This document shows, one piece after another, positions 1 to 9,341 of a stretch of 64,000 nucleotides of DNA. The DNA comes from Methanofollis tationis (GTDB taxonomy: Archaea; Halobacteriota; Methanomicrobia; Methanomicrobiales; Methanofollaceae). The number at the start of each line of letters is the position of its first letter. The stretch's first letter is position 1. The notes under the pieces were generated by a model. The model was not told the origin of the DNA, did no database searches, and saw only the letters and a program-made list of their open reading frames with translations. The stretch covers positions 755,104 to 819,103 of the forward strand of contig NZ_JABXWR010000001.1 of the NCBI RefSeq assembly GCF_013377755.1. The letters run 5' to 3'. Made by a program: the position numbers and the translations under genes.

Positions 1-1407
1 AGAAGCTGATCGCGGAGGGGTTTGTGGCAGAGGAAGACGGAAAATACCGTCTCCGGTGATCAGGGGAACGAGGCCGCCGCCCGGCGTCCTCCCCTCCTCC
101 TTTTCAGACGCCGCAATGATCCCGTAGGCCGTCAGGGCATAGGGGGACCTACCCTCAAAGACCAGGCGGCCTTCGGGGTCGTAGCCGACAAACGAGGTGG
201 GGATCGTCTCGACCAGAGAGGGGACGCTGTCGAGGGAGTCCGGGCGTGCCGCCACGATCACCACGCCCTCCTGACCGCCGTGTGCGGCCGTCCACTCGGG
301 CCCGACGGTCAGCCGAACCGTGACCGGCGTCGCCGGGTCGGCCTCTTCACGCACGATCCCGGCGATCGAAACGCCGTCGAAGTCGTGGGCGATGGTCGGG
401 ACCTCGCCGGTATCGGCCATGATAAACGCCCGCATGAGATAGGGATCAGAGGCGGCCCTCAGGCTCCAGGCGTCCGGAGATTCAGAACCTTCTGCCAGGT
501 CAGGCACATCTGCTCCCTCAAGGAAATGAACGGCCGGGGCGCCGGAACCGACGCCGAGGGCGATCCTCCTCCCGTCCGGGGTGATCGCCGCTCCCTGGAC
601 GGTGTTCCCGGCGTCATAGCGCCAGACCAGGTTCCCCTCCCGGTCCAGGAGGAGCAGGCCGGTGCCGGCGGCGGCCGCCACATACTTGCCCCCGGCCGAT
701 ACCGAGACATCGAATACCCGCTCGCCGACGATGTAGCGCCAGAGCAGGACACCCTCCTGATCGAGGAAGTAGATCACCTTGTCGAGCGAACCGGCCGCCA
801 CATACTCGCCTTCAGGTGAGACCGAGACCCCCATCACCGTCTTTCCGGTCTCGTACGACCAGAGGGGGACGCCCCGGTTGTCGAAGAAATACAGGCGCTC
901 GTCCTTGGACCCGGCGGCCAGGTACGACCCGTCCGATGAGAGCGACAGGGAAACGGCATCGTCGTCGAGTTCCGCGGTCCAGAACTCCTGACCTCCTGCG
1001 GTATAGAGGGCGATCGTGCTGTCGTCATACCCGGCGGCAAGATAGTTTCCATCGGCAGAGAGGGCGGTGCTGTAGGCAAAAAAACCCGTATCAAAGTTTG
1101 ATATGATCTGTCCGTTTCTGTCAAAAAGGCGGACTTTATCAGATGCGGCGGCGACAAAACGGCCGTCGCCCGATATCGAGACCTGATAGACCGGGCATCC
1201 GGTCGGATAGTTCCAGACCTCAGTGCCGTTCTCGTCAAAGATCCTGACGCTTCCTGCATCACGGGTTCCCGCGACGGTCAGGCTGCCGTCTGTCGTCACT
1301 GCTGTCGATGTCACACCCCCGCCGACGGCAATGCTCCAGAGAGGGCCGGCCATTTCTTCTCCCGAGGCCGCCGGGACGATCAGAAGGGTCAGAACGCCAA
1401 GAACCAT
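1..1407 (-). CDS. Exported beta-propeller (PQQ/WD40-like repeat) protein, 3' end outside window
   Basis: The minus-strand frame is open from an ATG at 1407 to base 1, giving 469 residues with no stop. The N-terminus is a hydrophobic signal-like segment ending in PAASG. Residues about 25-290 hold repeated blades with the pattern FxDxxGxxxWxY (for example FFDNRGVPLWSYETG and FLDQEGVLLWRYIVG) alternating with SxDGxYLAAG, as in PQQ-like/WD40-like propellers of archaeal surface proteins. The last 170 residues do not repeat and I do not recognise them. It is organised like the 38312-39601 gene, so an extracytoplasmic binding or scaffold role is inferred. No clear Shine-Dalgarno precedes the ATG. 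The IS1634-type element lies directly upstream on the same strand and may affect its transcription. Confidence 0.8.
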   Translation of the reverse strand, partial: MVLGVLTLLIVPAASGEEMAGPLWSIAVGGGVTSTAVTTDGSLTVAGTRDAGSVRIFDENGTEVWNYPTGCPVYQVSISGDGRFVAAASDKVRLFDRNGQIISNFDTGFFAYSTALSADGNYLAAGYDDSTIALYTAGGQEFWTAELDDDAVSLSLSSDGSYLAAGSKDERLYFFDNRGVPLWSYETGKTVMGVSVSPEGEYVAAGSLDKVIYFLDQEGVLLWRYIVGERVFDVSVSAGGKYVAAAAGTGLLLLDREGNLVWRYDAGNTVQGAAITPDGRRIALGVGSGAPAVHFLEGADVPDLAEGSESPDAWSLRAASDPYLMRAFIMADTGEVPTIAHDFDGVSIAGIVREEADPATPVTVRLTVGPEWTAAHGGQEGVVIVAARPDSLDSVPSLVETIPTSFVGYDPEGRLVFEGRSPYALTAYGIIAASEKEEGRTPGGGLVPLITGDGIFRLPLPQTPPRSAS

Positions 1408-1500
1408 GAATATTTTTTTCAGATTACCACCCCGCGTACACCTGCTGCAGAGCAGGCGAACATGCAGTATTTTTTGCGATGCGGGAAGCATTAACCCCAC

Positions 1501-3177
1501 ATTCCGCACCACTTTTTTCATGAGTAGTAATTTTCATACTCCTTCCCAAGCAACCGGAGTATCTTCCACAATTCCGGGGTCATATTGGTAACAAGCACTT
1601 TTACCCCATCTATTGCCCCAAACCTCAGTTCCCTGACTCCCCGAAAGAGGAAGAAGGTCCATTTCAGGGTTGGGTTCTGGGTCTGCTTCTTCGTCTGTCC
1701 GGTCACCGTTTCGCTGGCGTTCTGCAGTTCCCTGCGCAGCCGAAACTCTGTCATCGCATAGATGAACAGGCAGAGCACCATGATCATCGCCAGTGCCTGG
1801 ATCCTGGACGGCTTCTTCAGAAAGATCTCCGCCACCCTGAACGAGGGATCCTTGAGAAACCGGAACCCCCGCTCCACCGCGCCCTGCTCCTTGTAGTTCG
1901 TCAGGAGTTCATCGGGAGAGAGATCCCGGTCATTCGTCGCCAGGATAAACCTCCCGAGTTTCTGCCGCTTCTCTTCAACAGCACGGGGGTCGTGCTCAAT
2001 CTCTGCAACGACCGTATAGGCCAACTCCACCGGCTCATCTGCCTTCGGCCTACCCGGTTTCTTCTCTTTCTTCCGGGTGATCGTCCTGATGTCCAGAGAG
2101 CTGAAGCAGAATTGTTGGTGCTCCTGCAGCCACTTCTCGGCGGCCATGCGGGCGTCCGGTTCGCAGGCGAACTCCCGTGCACCGAGTTTCCGCAGCGACG
2201 TTTCTGCCTGTTTCTTCTCTTTTTCCAGCCGTTTTTCAAACGTCTTCTCCTGCCGTTCCTGCATCGGTGCCGAGTGATATACCACCCACTTCTGAGGGAT
2301 GCCGGCATATTCGGATGTATGCTCCGCATATTGGTAGCGCTCGTCCGCGCACGGCTGCAGGGCGAGGTCCTCTGCGGCAACAAGCTCCTTGACCTCGTTC
2401 AGGGTCGCCGGAACCCGACTGATCCAGAAGGTATGGGTGCCGAGGGTGGTGAGATTCTCGGCGGTATAGAACGCTGCGTCAGCGATATGGTAGACCTTGC
2501 CCGGATGCTGCAGGTTTTCGGTGAGCTGGGTGATGATCGCCATCAGCGTTTTCTTATCCGACTCGTTCCCGGAGAACGTCTGCACGAAGAGGGGAATGCC
2601 ATGCTGATCGGTTGCCATCCCGAGAACGAACTGTTTGAGGTCCCACCGGCCGTCCTTTGGACGGCCGTAGGTGATATTCATGTCACGGGAATCGAAATCA
2701 ACGTCATAGTCGCCGCTGACGCTGAACGCGGTGGTATCGACGTGGATGCAGTGCGTACCGTAATCGCTGGCAAGCAGGCACTCCGCGACGATTTGGTTGA
2801 AGAGTTCGGTCGGGCCAAATAAGGCGATCGCGTCGAGCGTCCGGCCCAGGACGTCATCGTTAAGATGCGCGGTGGTCACGCCTTCGCCAAGAAGACGTTC
2901 AATGGCGATATCCGAGAAGAATGCCGGATAGAGATAGAGGCGCCGTTCGACGAACCCGAGACCGTTGAGCACCATGGCCTTGACGATATCTCCATGGGTG
3001 AGATGATGCTGCCGCGTTTTGGGGATGGCACGGTCGATAACCGGGGCGATGCCGAGGGTGTCGAAGGCACCGGCAACGAGCCCGAGATGGCCGATCGAGA
3101 TGTTGGAGCCTTCGATGAAGTCAGCAGAGGAGGGCACAGGAGAGGTTTTTCCTGAAAGTACAAGGATCTTGCGGTTT
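1501..3177 (-). mobile_element. IS1634-type insertion sequence (about 1.7 kb)
   Basis: One complete transposase gene with short flanks. The end beyond the transposase stop is defined near 1501 because an unrelated copy of the same end occurs at 13109-13176 and the two match only up to GCGGAAT. The opposite end is tentative: a TTGCGG at 3169-3174 is in the right orientation but the inverted repeat is weak. I could not identify a target duplication. Confidence 0.65.
1518..3137 (-). CDS. IS1634 family (IS4 superfamily) transposase
   Basis: A 539-residue DDE transposase starting at GTG 3137. The N-terminal ~120 residues resemble the DUF4277-type domain of IS1634 transposases. Catalytic residues are visible as D134 in IHVDTTAF, D220 in HIADAAFY and E422. 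The IS4 signature appears as Y415-x2-Q-x3-E422-x6-K429 in YKEQGAVERGFRFLK, with Q where the classical signature has R. A basic, lysine-rich insertion lies around residues 296-365. The frame is intact, so it could be active. The length fits the family. It is the only complete copy in this window; a relic of a related end lies at 13.1 kb. Confidence 0.92.
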   Translation of the reverse strand: MPSSADFIEGSNISIGHLGLVAGAFDTLGIAPVIDRAIPKTRQHHLTHGDIVKAMVLNGLGFVERRLYLYPAFFSDIAIERLLGEGVTTAHLNDDVLGRTLDAIALFGPTELFNQIVAECLLASDYGTHCIHVDTTAFSVSGDYDVDFDSRDMNITYGRPKDGRWDLKQFVLGMATDQHGIPLFVQTFSGNESDKKTLMAIITQLTENLQHPGKVYHIADAAFYTAENLTTLGTHTFWISRVPATLNEVKELVAAEDLALQPCADERYQYAEHTSEYAGIPQKWVVYHSAPMQERQEKTFEKRLEKEKKQAETSLRKLGAREFACEPDARMAAEKWLQEHQQFCFSSLDIRTITRKKEKKPGRPKADEPVELAYTVVAEIEHDPRAVEEKRQKLGRFILATNDRDLSPDELLTNYKEQGAVERGFRFLKDPSFRVAEIFLKKPSRIQALAMIMVLCLFIYAMTEFRLRRELQNASETVTGQTKKQTQNPTLKWTFFLFRGVRELRFGAIDGVKVLVTNMTPELWKILRLLGKEYENYYS

Positions 3178-3679
3178 GATAATTAGGGGAAGTGGATGGG
3201 CTCCTGCGAAAGGTGGGACGAAGAGATGATTTTTCGGTTTTGTAGAGATCCTATTCTGGTATGCTTGAACCGGGGGACTGCTGCCCCCGGACCCCCGCAC
3301 AGGATAGGTGGGGATACGGCCCGCTCCCCCCCGGGCGTCCTGCTCGCTCTTCCCGGGGCCCATCGCAATTGGGGTCCGGGGGTGATGGGGAAGGCGGGGG
3401 ATCCGCACCCCCTCCCTGCGATTACAGGAAATACATCAAACTCGGTATGAGGGTCTCAACAAAGCCGATATCTGTGTCTTATTTTTGATGAAGCCTGGCA
3501 TTCTATGTCATTTGCCTCTAATGTCCTGCTGAAACAAGAGTATGATGAAGTAAGATAATTTGAAAAAAATATGGCTTCGTTGAAACCCTCCAGTAGTCCG
3601 GTTCCGCGCTAAAGCAAAGATCTATAAGAATCGTTGCTCCTTGAGTTAATGACCAAACCAACACCAAGGAGCAGAGATA
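3178..3679. other. Intergenic stretch between insertion sequences
   Basis: No convincing gene. From 3270 to 3415 it is GC-rich with runs of C and G able to fold (for example the CCGGGGG...CCCCCGG pair near 3269-3290). Similar GGGGTCCGGGGG-bearing DNA occurs near 13020. The 3449-3590 part has an 18-bp inverted repeat and is AT-rich. GCTCCTTG at 3636-3643 and CAAGGAGC at 3665-3672 form a second small inverted repeat just before the transposase remnant. Confidence 0.6.
3449..3590. repeat. 142-bp segment bounded by 18-bp imperfect inverted repeats
   Basis: GAGGGTCTCAACAAAGCC (3449-3466) is matched at 16 of 18 positions by the reverse complement of 3573-3590. The interior is short, AT-rich and has no reading frame. 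This could be a small non-autonomous element or the end of the degraded IS whose transposase fragment follows at 3680. Confidence 0.5.
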
Positions 3680-3936
3680 GTGTCAACGAACCGGTATATC
3701 AACCTTATCGAAAGCATCTGTTCAGTACTCCGATCTTCCCATCTGCCTCTTTATTCCTGCAAATACTCCCGGAAAATGTATACTCAGCATCAACTCATGG
3801 CTATTCTTCTCTTTCGTGAAGCTCTTCGCACTGACTATCGCTCGACCGTTGAGCTCATCGATCTAATGGACGGAGTCAAAGAGATCCTTCAGCTTGATCA
3901 GGTCCCCCACTACTCAACCATCCAAAAAATATATCT
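3680..3936 (+). pseudogene. N-terminal fragment of a second transposase, cut by IS copy A
   Basis: About 85 codons from ATG 3680 encode a transposase-like N-terminus (MYTQHQLMAILLFREAL, then PHYSTIQKIYL), a pattern known from archaeal IS4/IS5-type transposases. The gene meets the left end of IS copy A at 3937. Joining it across the IS, minus one ATCT, continues only a short distance (YVALRWHQ...) to a TAA and shows no recognisable remainder. It was therefore probably already degraded before the insertion. Family assignment below IS4/IS5-like is uncertain. Confidence 0.6.
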
Positions 3937-5075
3937 GAGAATTTCGAACAACCCCACCTCACCCAAAGTACTTTATAGTCCCGGATCGACCTTTTTCCCA
4001 TGAGCACGTTTACCAATTTCGCGATCCACCACGAATATGCCAGCCTTGCAGCTCTGGGTGATCGGCTGGGTGAGGTCAGCGGTCTGATCGACTGGGATGC
4101 CTTCCGCCCTCTCCTTGCTGACCTCTACACCAACGCCGAGGGGCGAGGCGGCCGTCCGAACTATGACGTCGTTCTGATGATCCGGCTGCTGGTGCTTCAG
4201 CAGTGGTATGGCCTGTCTGACCCCGAACTGGAGCGTCAGGCGACCGACCGGATCTCGTTCCGTCACTTCCTGGGATATCCGGAAACCATTCCGGATCGGT
4301 CGACGGTCTGGCTGTTCCGGGAACGCTTGGCGCAAACCGGGAAGGATACCGCGATCTGGGATGAGTTCCAGCGGCAACTCGAAGTACAAGGGCTCGCCAT
4401 CAAACGCGGTGTCATGCAGGACGCGACGTTCATCACCGCCGATCCCGGGCATGCTCCTGCCGGCACGCCCCGGGGAGATCAGGCAGAGACGCGGCGCAGC
4501 CGCGACGGCACCTGGGCCAAGAAGGGCTCGAAGTCACAGTTCGGGTACAAACTTCACATCCTGCTCGACAAGGACAGTCAGCTGATCCGCCGGATTGAGA
4601 CCACCACGGCGTCACTCCATGACAGCAGGATCGATCTCTCCCGGGAAGGTGAGACGGTCTATCGCGATAAAGGCTATTTTGGGGTGAAACCGCAGGCATC
4701 TATGGACAAGACCATGCACCGGGCCGTTCGCAACCATCCCCTCTCCATCAAGGAGAACCGGCGGAACAAGGCCATCAGCAGAACACGATCGCTGGTGGAA
4801 CGACCGTTTGCCGTGATCAAGCGGGTGTTCCATGCAGGCCACCTCATGGTCACGACGGTTGCCAGAGTGCACGTCAAGAACATCTTCTCCTGCATGAATT
4901 TCAACTTCAGGCAACTTCTTACCCTCAAAGCGCAAGCTGCCGAGCGATAGCTCTCGAGAAAATCCAAAAAACCCTCTAAATGCAGGGGTTCAGGAAGGAA
5001 ACGGCTGAACAGCGAGGGGAAGAGGGCAGTCGGGAGCGAGTATCTGATGGCAGGGAGGAGTTAATCGCAATTCTC
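3937..5075 (+). mobile_element. IS5-type insertion sequence, copy A (1,139 bp)
   Basis: The ends are defined by comparing three copies. The left end begins GAGAATTTCGAACAACCCC. The right end, reverse complemented, begins GAGAATTGCGATTAACTCC, which matches at 15 of 19 positions. The flanks carry ATCT at 3933-3936 and again at 5076-5079, a probable 4-bp target duplication. It carries a single transposase gene. Confidence 0.92.
4000..4950 (+). CDS. IS5 family transposase, copy A
   Basis: A 316-residue DDE transposase identical in protein sequence to the copies at 11468-12418 and 21750-22700. Visible motifs are DAT at 141-143 (first catalytic D), YRDKGY with D223, and a C-terminal SLVERPFAVIK block with E267 and K274, which fits the IS5 family DDE/YREK layout. 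An N-terminal helical region (residues 53-110) precedes the catalytic fold. It starts at ATG 4000, 63 bp inside the left terminal repeat. The frame is intact, and the identity between copies implies recent transposition. Confidence 0.95.
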   Translation: MSTFTNFAIHHEYASLAALGDRLGEVSGLIDWDAFRPLLADLYTNAEGRGGRPNYDVVLMIRLLVLQQWYGLSDPELERQATDRISFRHFLGYPETIPDRSTVWLFRERLAQTGKDTAIWDEFQRQLEVQGLAIKRGVMQDATFITADPGHAPAGTPRGDQAETRRSRDGTWAKKGSKSQFGYKLHILLDKDSQLIRRIETTTASLHDSRIDLSREGETVYRDKGYFGVKPQASMDKTMHRAVRNHPLSIKENRRNKAISRTRSLVERPFAVIKRVFHAGHLMVTTVARVHVKNIFSCMNFNFRQLLTLKAQAAER

Positions 5076-5126
5076 ATCTTTATGTCGCTCTACGCTGGCA
5101 TCAGCGCCCTCCCGGGTTCAAGTCAT

Positions 5127-5140
5127 AAAAATTAAATTAA
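5127..5140 (+). promoter_or_regulatory. TATA element for the amino acid transporter gene
   Basis: CATAAAAATTAAATTAA at 5125-5141 is the only strong AT-rich box between IS copy A and the lipoprotein gene. It is centred about 30 bp before ATG 5163, which suggests a leaderless or very short-leader transcript. The IS right end lies about 50 bp upstream. Confidence 0.55.
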
Positions 5141-5162
5141 CCTTGTGCTTAATTACACACGA

Positions 5163-5942
5163 ATGAATGCGAAAAGTGTTGGTGTTCTCCTTGGATGCAT
5201 GATCGTGCTGGTCGTCGGCATCGCCGGCTGTACAGGCAATGATCAGACAGATGTGACCGGAACGAAGGTCTACATCGTTGGTGTCGACGGCAACTACGCG
5301 CCCTACTCCTACATCGAGACTGACGGAAGCGTCACCGGTTTCGATGTCGAGTCGGTGAAATGGATCGCGGAGAAGATGGGTTTTGAGGTGAAGATCCAGC
5401 CGATGGACTGGGACTCTATGATCCCGTCGCTCAACGCGAAAAAGATCGACATGGTCTACTCAGGCATGACCATCACCCCTGAGCGGGCCGAGCAGGTCAC
5501 CTTCTCGATGCCGTACCTGCGGATCAACCAGAGTGTCGCCGTCCACAATGACTCTGCGATCACGATGGCAGACATCATGGCCGGAACGGTCGTCATCGGA
5601 GCCCAGAGAGGGACGACCGGTCAGATCTGGGTCGAAGAGAACCTGATCGCGAACGGGACCATGCCGAAAGACACCTTAAAGCTCTACGACAACTTCCCGC
5701 TGGTCATCACCGATCTCCAGAACAAGCGGATCGAGGCGTCCATCTATGACCGCCCGTCGCACCTTGCAGCGATCGAAGGCAAGCCCATCCACATCATTGG
5801 CGAGATCAATACCGGTGAGGAGTACGGTGTTGCGATGCGCAAGGACGATGTTGAACTGCACGAAAAGATCAACACCGGTCTTGACGAACTCATGAAGGAC
5901 CCGTACTGGCAGGAGCTTCTCGAAAAGTACAACCTTGCATGA
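5163..5942 (+). CDS. Amino acid ABC transporter substrate-binding lipoprotein
   Basis: A 259-residue family-3 solute-binding protein. A hydrophobic signal peptide ends in the lipobox GIAG-C at about residues 20-24, so it should be a lipid-anchored receptor outside the membrane. The following domain shows family-3 hallmarks: NYAPYSYIETDGSVTGFDVE near the start, IPSLNAKKIDMVYSGMTITPERA, and GAQRGTTGQ. A GTG at 5145 is in frame, but ATG 5163 gives a normal signal peptide and fits the TATA spacing. It heads a set with two permeases and an ATPase; polar amino acids (Gln/His/Arg type) are the probable substrates, but the exact one cannot be read. Confidence 0.92.
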   Translation: MNAKSVGVLLGCMIVLVVGIAGCTGNDQTDVTGTKVYIVGVDGNYAPYSYIETDGSVTGFDVESVKWIAEKMGFEVKIQPMDWDSMIPSLNAKKIDMVYSGMTITPERAEQVTFSMPYLRINQSVAVHNDSAITMADIMAGTVVIGAQRGTTGQIWVEENLIANGTMPKDTLKLYDNFPLVITDLQNKRIEASIYDRPSHLAAIEGKPIHIIGEINTGEEYGVAMRKDDVELHEKINTGLDELMKDPYWQELLEKYNLA

Positions 5943-6066
5943 GCGCCCTGCCGCTCTGCCGGGCAAAAACCCAAACTATTTTTAAAATGTGTGAGCATTA
6001 AGATTATTTGCACCATCCCTGTCAGAGGGGAAGGCTGCATGGGTGTATTTGTATAGGATCTGAAAC

Positions 6067-6744
6067 ATGGAGATCACATCAATCCTGGTGGAATGGTTCC
6101 CTTACCTCTTCTCAGGTATCGTCGCCACCCTCGGTCTTGTCGCCGCCTCCCTCGGCCTCGGGCTTCTCTTCGGCCTTCCGATGGCCCTGGGCCAGATATA
6201 CGGTTCAAAACCGGTCAGAAGTCTGATCGGGGTGTATGTCTGGTTTTTCCGCGGCCTTCCCGTGCTCGTCCTCCTGTTTCTCTTCTTCTTCGGCATCTTC
6301 CCCCAGCTCGGCATGGGCGACCTTCCCCCCTTTTTCGTCGCCGTCGTCGTGCTCGGCCTGAGAGGCGCCGCCTACCAGTCGCAGATCTTCAGGGGGGCGA
6401 TCCAGTCGATCAGCGAGGGGCAGATGACCGCGGCGCGGTCCCTGGGCATGACCCGGTTTCAGGCGATCAGATATATCATCCTGCCCCAGGCGGTCAGGAT
6501 CGCCCTGCCTGGCTGGTCGAACGAGTACCCCACGGTGCTGACCGACACGGCGATCTGCTATGCGATCGGGGTGGCCGAGATCCTGACCAGGACGACCCAG
6601 ATCGTGGCGCAGACCTATGTGACCATGCCGCTCTATCTGGCTGCAGCCTGTCTCTATATCGTCCTCAATTACGCAGGGATGAGGGCCCTGCACTATATCG
6701 AGCAGCGGATCAGCATCCCGGGGTTCGGGCAGGGGGGTCTGTAG
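6067..6744 (+). CDS. Polar amino acid ABC transporter permease (first)
   Basis: A 225-residue HisM/GlnP-type inner-membrane permease with several hydrophobic segments. The cytoplasmic EAA-type loop reads EGQMTAARSLGMTRFQAIRY followed by ILPQAVRIALPGW and contacts the ATPase. It ends at TAG 6742-6744, four bases before the ATPase start, so the two are cotranscribed. The 124-bp gap from the binding-protein gene contains a TATA-like CTATTTTTAAAATG at about 5975-5988, so the permease-ATPase-permease part may also have its own promoter. It is homologous to the permease at 7500, and the pair probably forms a heterodimeric channel. Confidence 0.93.
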   Translation: MEITSILVEWFPYLFSGIVATLGLVAASLGLGLLFGLPMALGQIYGSKPVRSLIGVYVWFFRGLPVLVLLFLFFFGIFPQLGMGDLPPFFVAVVVLGLRGAAYQSQIFRGAIQSISEGQMTAARSLGMTRFQAIRYIILPQAVRIALPGWSNEYPTVLTDTAICYAIGVAEILTRTTQIVAQTYVTMPLYLAAACLYIVLNYAGMRALHYIEQRISIPGFGQGGL

Positions 6745-6748
6745 ACCG

Positions 6749-7483
<735 letters not shown>

Positions 7484-7499
7484 CCGGTGATGGTGGAGA

Positions 7500-8156
7500 A
7501 TGGATCAGGTCGCATTTATCATACAGGTTCTTGTTCCGGCCCTTGCCGACGGACTCGTGCTGACGCTGGCCCTGATCGCGGTCTCGGCCCCGTTCGGCTT
7601 TCTTCTCGGGGCCGGACTGGCGGTGGGGCGCACCTACGGCAGCCGTCCGCTCTCCTTTACGGCCCGGGCATTTGTCACCTTTGTCAAGGGTTGCCCCCTG
7701 CTTCTCCTGCTTTTCATCCTCTACTTCGGTCTTCCGGCCGTCGGGGTCAGGTTCTCACCCTTTGAGGCGGCGGCGATCGGTTTTATCTTCTGCAACGGGG
7801 CGTATAACTCCGAATATATCAGGGGCGCCCTCCTCTCGATCAAGGAGGGGCAGATGACCGCCGCCTTTGCCCTCGGCATGACCCGCAACCAGGGTATCAG
7901 GTACATCCTCCTGCCGCAGGCCCTCCGCCGTGCGATCCCCGGGATGACAAACGAGTTCATCTACCTGATCAAGTACTCTTCCCTTGCCTACATGATCACG
8001 GTCGTGGAGCTCACCGGGGCCGGAAAACTCGTCGCCACCAAATATTTCACCTTCACCGAGACCTTCATGGTGGTCGGCGCGGTCTATCTGGTGCTCGTCA
8101 CCTTCACCACCATCGCCGCAAACTACCTGGAGAAGCGGTACGCCGTGCCGGTCTGA
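7500..8156 (+). CDS. Polar amino acid ABC transporter permease (second)
   Basis: A 218-residue permease of the same family as that at 6067. The EAA loop is EGQMTAAFALGMTRNQGIRY followed by ILLPQALRRAIPGM. It starts at ATG 7500 behind GGTGGAGA. It should pair with the first permease in the membrane. It is the last gene of the transporter set; the next gene starts 41 bp later with GTG and may be read through. Confidence 0.93.
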   Translation: MDQVAFIIQVLVPALADGLVLTLALIAVSAPFGFLLGAGLAVGRTYGSRPLSFTARAFVTFVKGCPLLLLLFILYFGLPAVGVRFSPFEAAAIGFIFCNGAYNSEYIRGALLSIKEGQMTAAFALGMTRNQGIRYILLPQALRRAIPGMTNEFIYLIKYSSLAYMITVVELTGAGKLVATKYFTFTETFMVVGAVYLVLVTFTTIAANYLEKRYAVPV

Positions 8157-8197
8157 CCGCCGTCAGGTTTATCCCCGCGGCCCCCGCAGGTGAGGGC

Positions 8198-8443
8198 GTG
8201 AGGACGAGCCAGGCACTCCTTCTGCGCTACCGGCACGACCCGGCCTTCGAGTTCTCCCGGGTGCTGGTCACCTACGTGGACCGCGGCGCGCCGGGCGATC
8301 TCTCTTCGGTCGGCGGCGGGGAGATTGTGCGGCTCGGACCCGGCTTTTTTGACGTCCTCAGGGAGGAGCGGGCGGTGACGGTGCCGTACCACCGGATAAG
8401 AAGGATCGCCTACGACGGTGTGGTGGTCTGGGAGAAGGAGTGA
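8198..8443 (+). CDS. UPF0248/DUF504-type small protein
   Basis: An 81-residue protein starting at GTG 8198. The C-terminus VPYHRIRRIAYDGVVVWEKE and the internal FSRVLVTYVDRGAPGD match the UPF0248/DUF504 family of archaeal proteins of unknown function. The family is small and soluble with an alpha/beta fold; in other archaea it is often near RNA-processing genes. Here it sits alone between a transporter and a lipoprotein gene, so context gives no function. Confidence 0.75.
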   Translation: MRTSQALLLRYRHDPAFEFSRVLVTYVDRGAPGDLSSVGGGEIVRLGPGFFDVLREERAVTVPYHRIRRIAYDGVVVWEKE

Positions 8444-8487
8444 GGGGTGCGCAATGCATATCCTGAAAGGGGGCCAGATACATCCCC

Positions 8488-9297
8488 ATGAAATGGATGC
8501 CGCTTCTCGCGCTTGCCGCATGCTGCGCTGTCTTTGCCGGGTGCGTGCACTCGCCCGCTGCCGATTCCGAAATGACCGTGATCCTTGACTCGATGCAGGG
8601 GGAGATCAACGGCGCCCTGACGGCGATCGATCGGTCTGCTGAAATGACCGCCGCAAACCTGAGCCAGACCGGTCTTGCCGGCCCTGATGTCGATGCCCTC
8701 CTCTCAGAGGCCCTCGAAACCGACCCTTCGGTGATCACCGCCACGGTGATCGCCAGGAACGGGACGGTCGCCGCGGTGCAGCCTTATATCGATGAACTCG
8801 CCGGCGCAGACCTCAGCGACCAGGCGGTGGTGCAGGAGGTCTTCACCCGGGAGGCCCCGGTGATGTCAGACCTCTTCGCCCTCAGGGAGGGCGGGTATGC
8901 GGCGACGATCGAGCACCCGGTCTTCTCCTCAGACGGCGAGGTCATAGGGGCGGTGAGCCTTGCCTTCCAGCCGGAGGTGCTCGTCAGGAGATATGCGGAG
9001 CCCGCGGTTGCCGGCACCCCGTATACGGTGATGGCCCTTCAGCCCGGCGGTCTGGTGCTGTATGACGCAGACCCCGGAGAGATCGGGAAAGAGACGCTCA
9101 ACGATACCCTGTATGCCGACTTCCCTGAGGTGCTCGATGCCGCCCGCAAGTATGCAGAGAACCGTTCTGGCCATACGACGTACTCGTTCTATGCCGCAGG
9201 TTACGGGACGGTCGTGCGAAAAGAGGCGTACTGGACGACTGTCGGATTGCACCGCACAGAATGGCGTTTGTCCATCATCAGGGAGATCGGCGCCTGA
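8488..9297 (+). CDS. Cache-domain-like lipoprotein
   Basis: A 269-residue protein with a lipoprotein signal (lipobox FAG-C at residue 19). The rest looks like a single extracellular sensor domain of the Cache/PDC type: an N-terminal helix (ILDSMQGEINGALTAIDR), then TATVIARNGTVAAVQPY, IEHPVFSSDGEVIGAVSLAF and GLVLYDADPGEIGKETL, which are typical strand and loop motifs. There is no transmembrane signalling partner or kinase domain in the same chain, so it would act as a tethered ligand-binding protein. The 3' end overlaps only the unlikely extended form of the next frame. Confidence 0.7.
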   Translation: MKWMPLLALAACCAVFAGCVHSPAADSEMTVILDSMQGEINGALTAIDRSAEMTAANLSQTGLAGPDVDALLSEALETDPSVITATVIARNGTVAAVQPYIDELAGADLSDQAVVQEVFTREAPVMSDLFALREGGYAATIEHPVFSSDGEVIGAVSLAFQPEVLVRRYAEPAVAGTPYTVMALQPGGLVLYDADPGEIGKETLNDTLYADFPEVLDAARKYAENRSGHTTYSFYAAGYGTVVRKEAYWTTVGLHRTEWRLSIIREIGA

Positions 9298-9341
9298 TCG
9301 ACCGGCACCCTGATGAACCTGAACGTTCAACCGATCTTGCG

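Noticed and set aside
3196-3488. Overlapping frames in the GC-rich intergenic DNA after the IS1634-type element
   Set aside because: Low-complexity Pro/Gly/Arg translations with no start signals; best explained by GC-rich inverted repeats.
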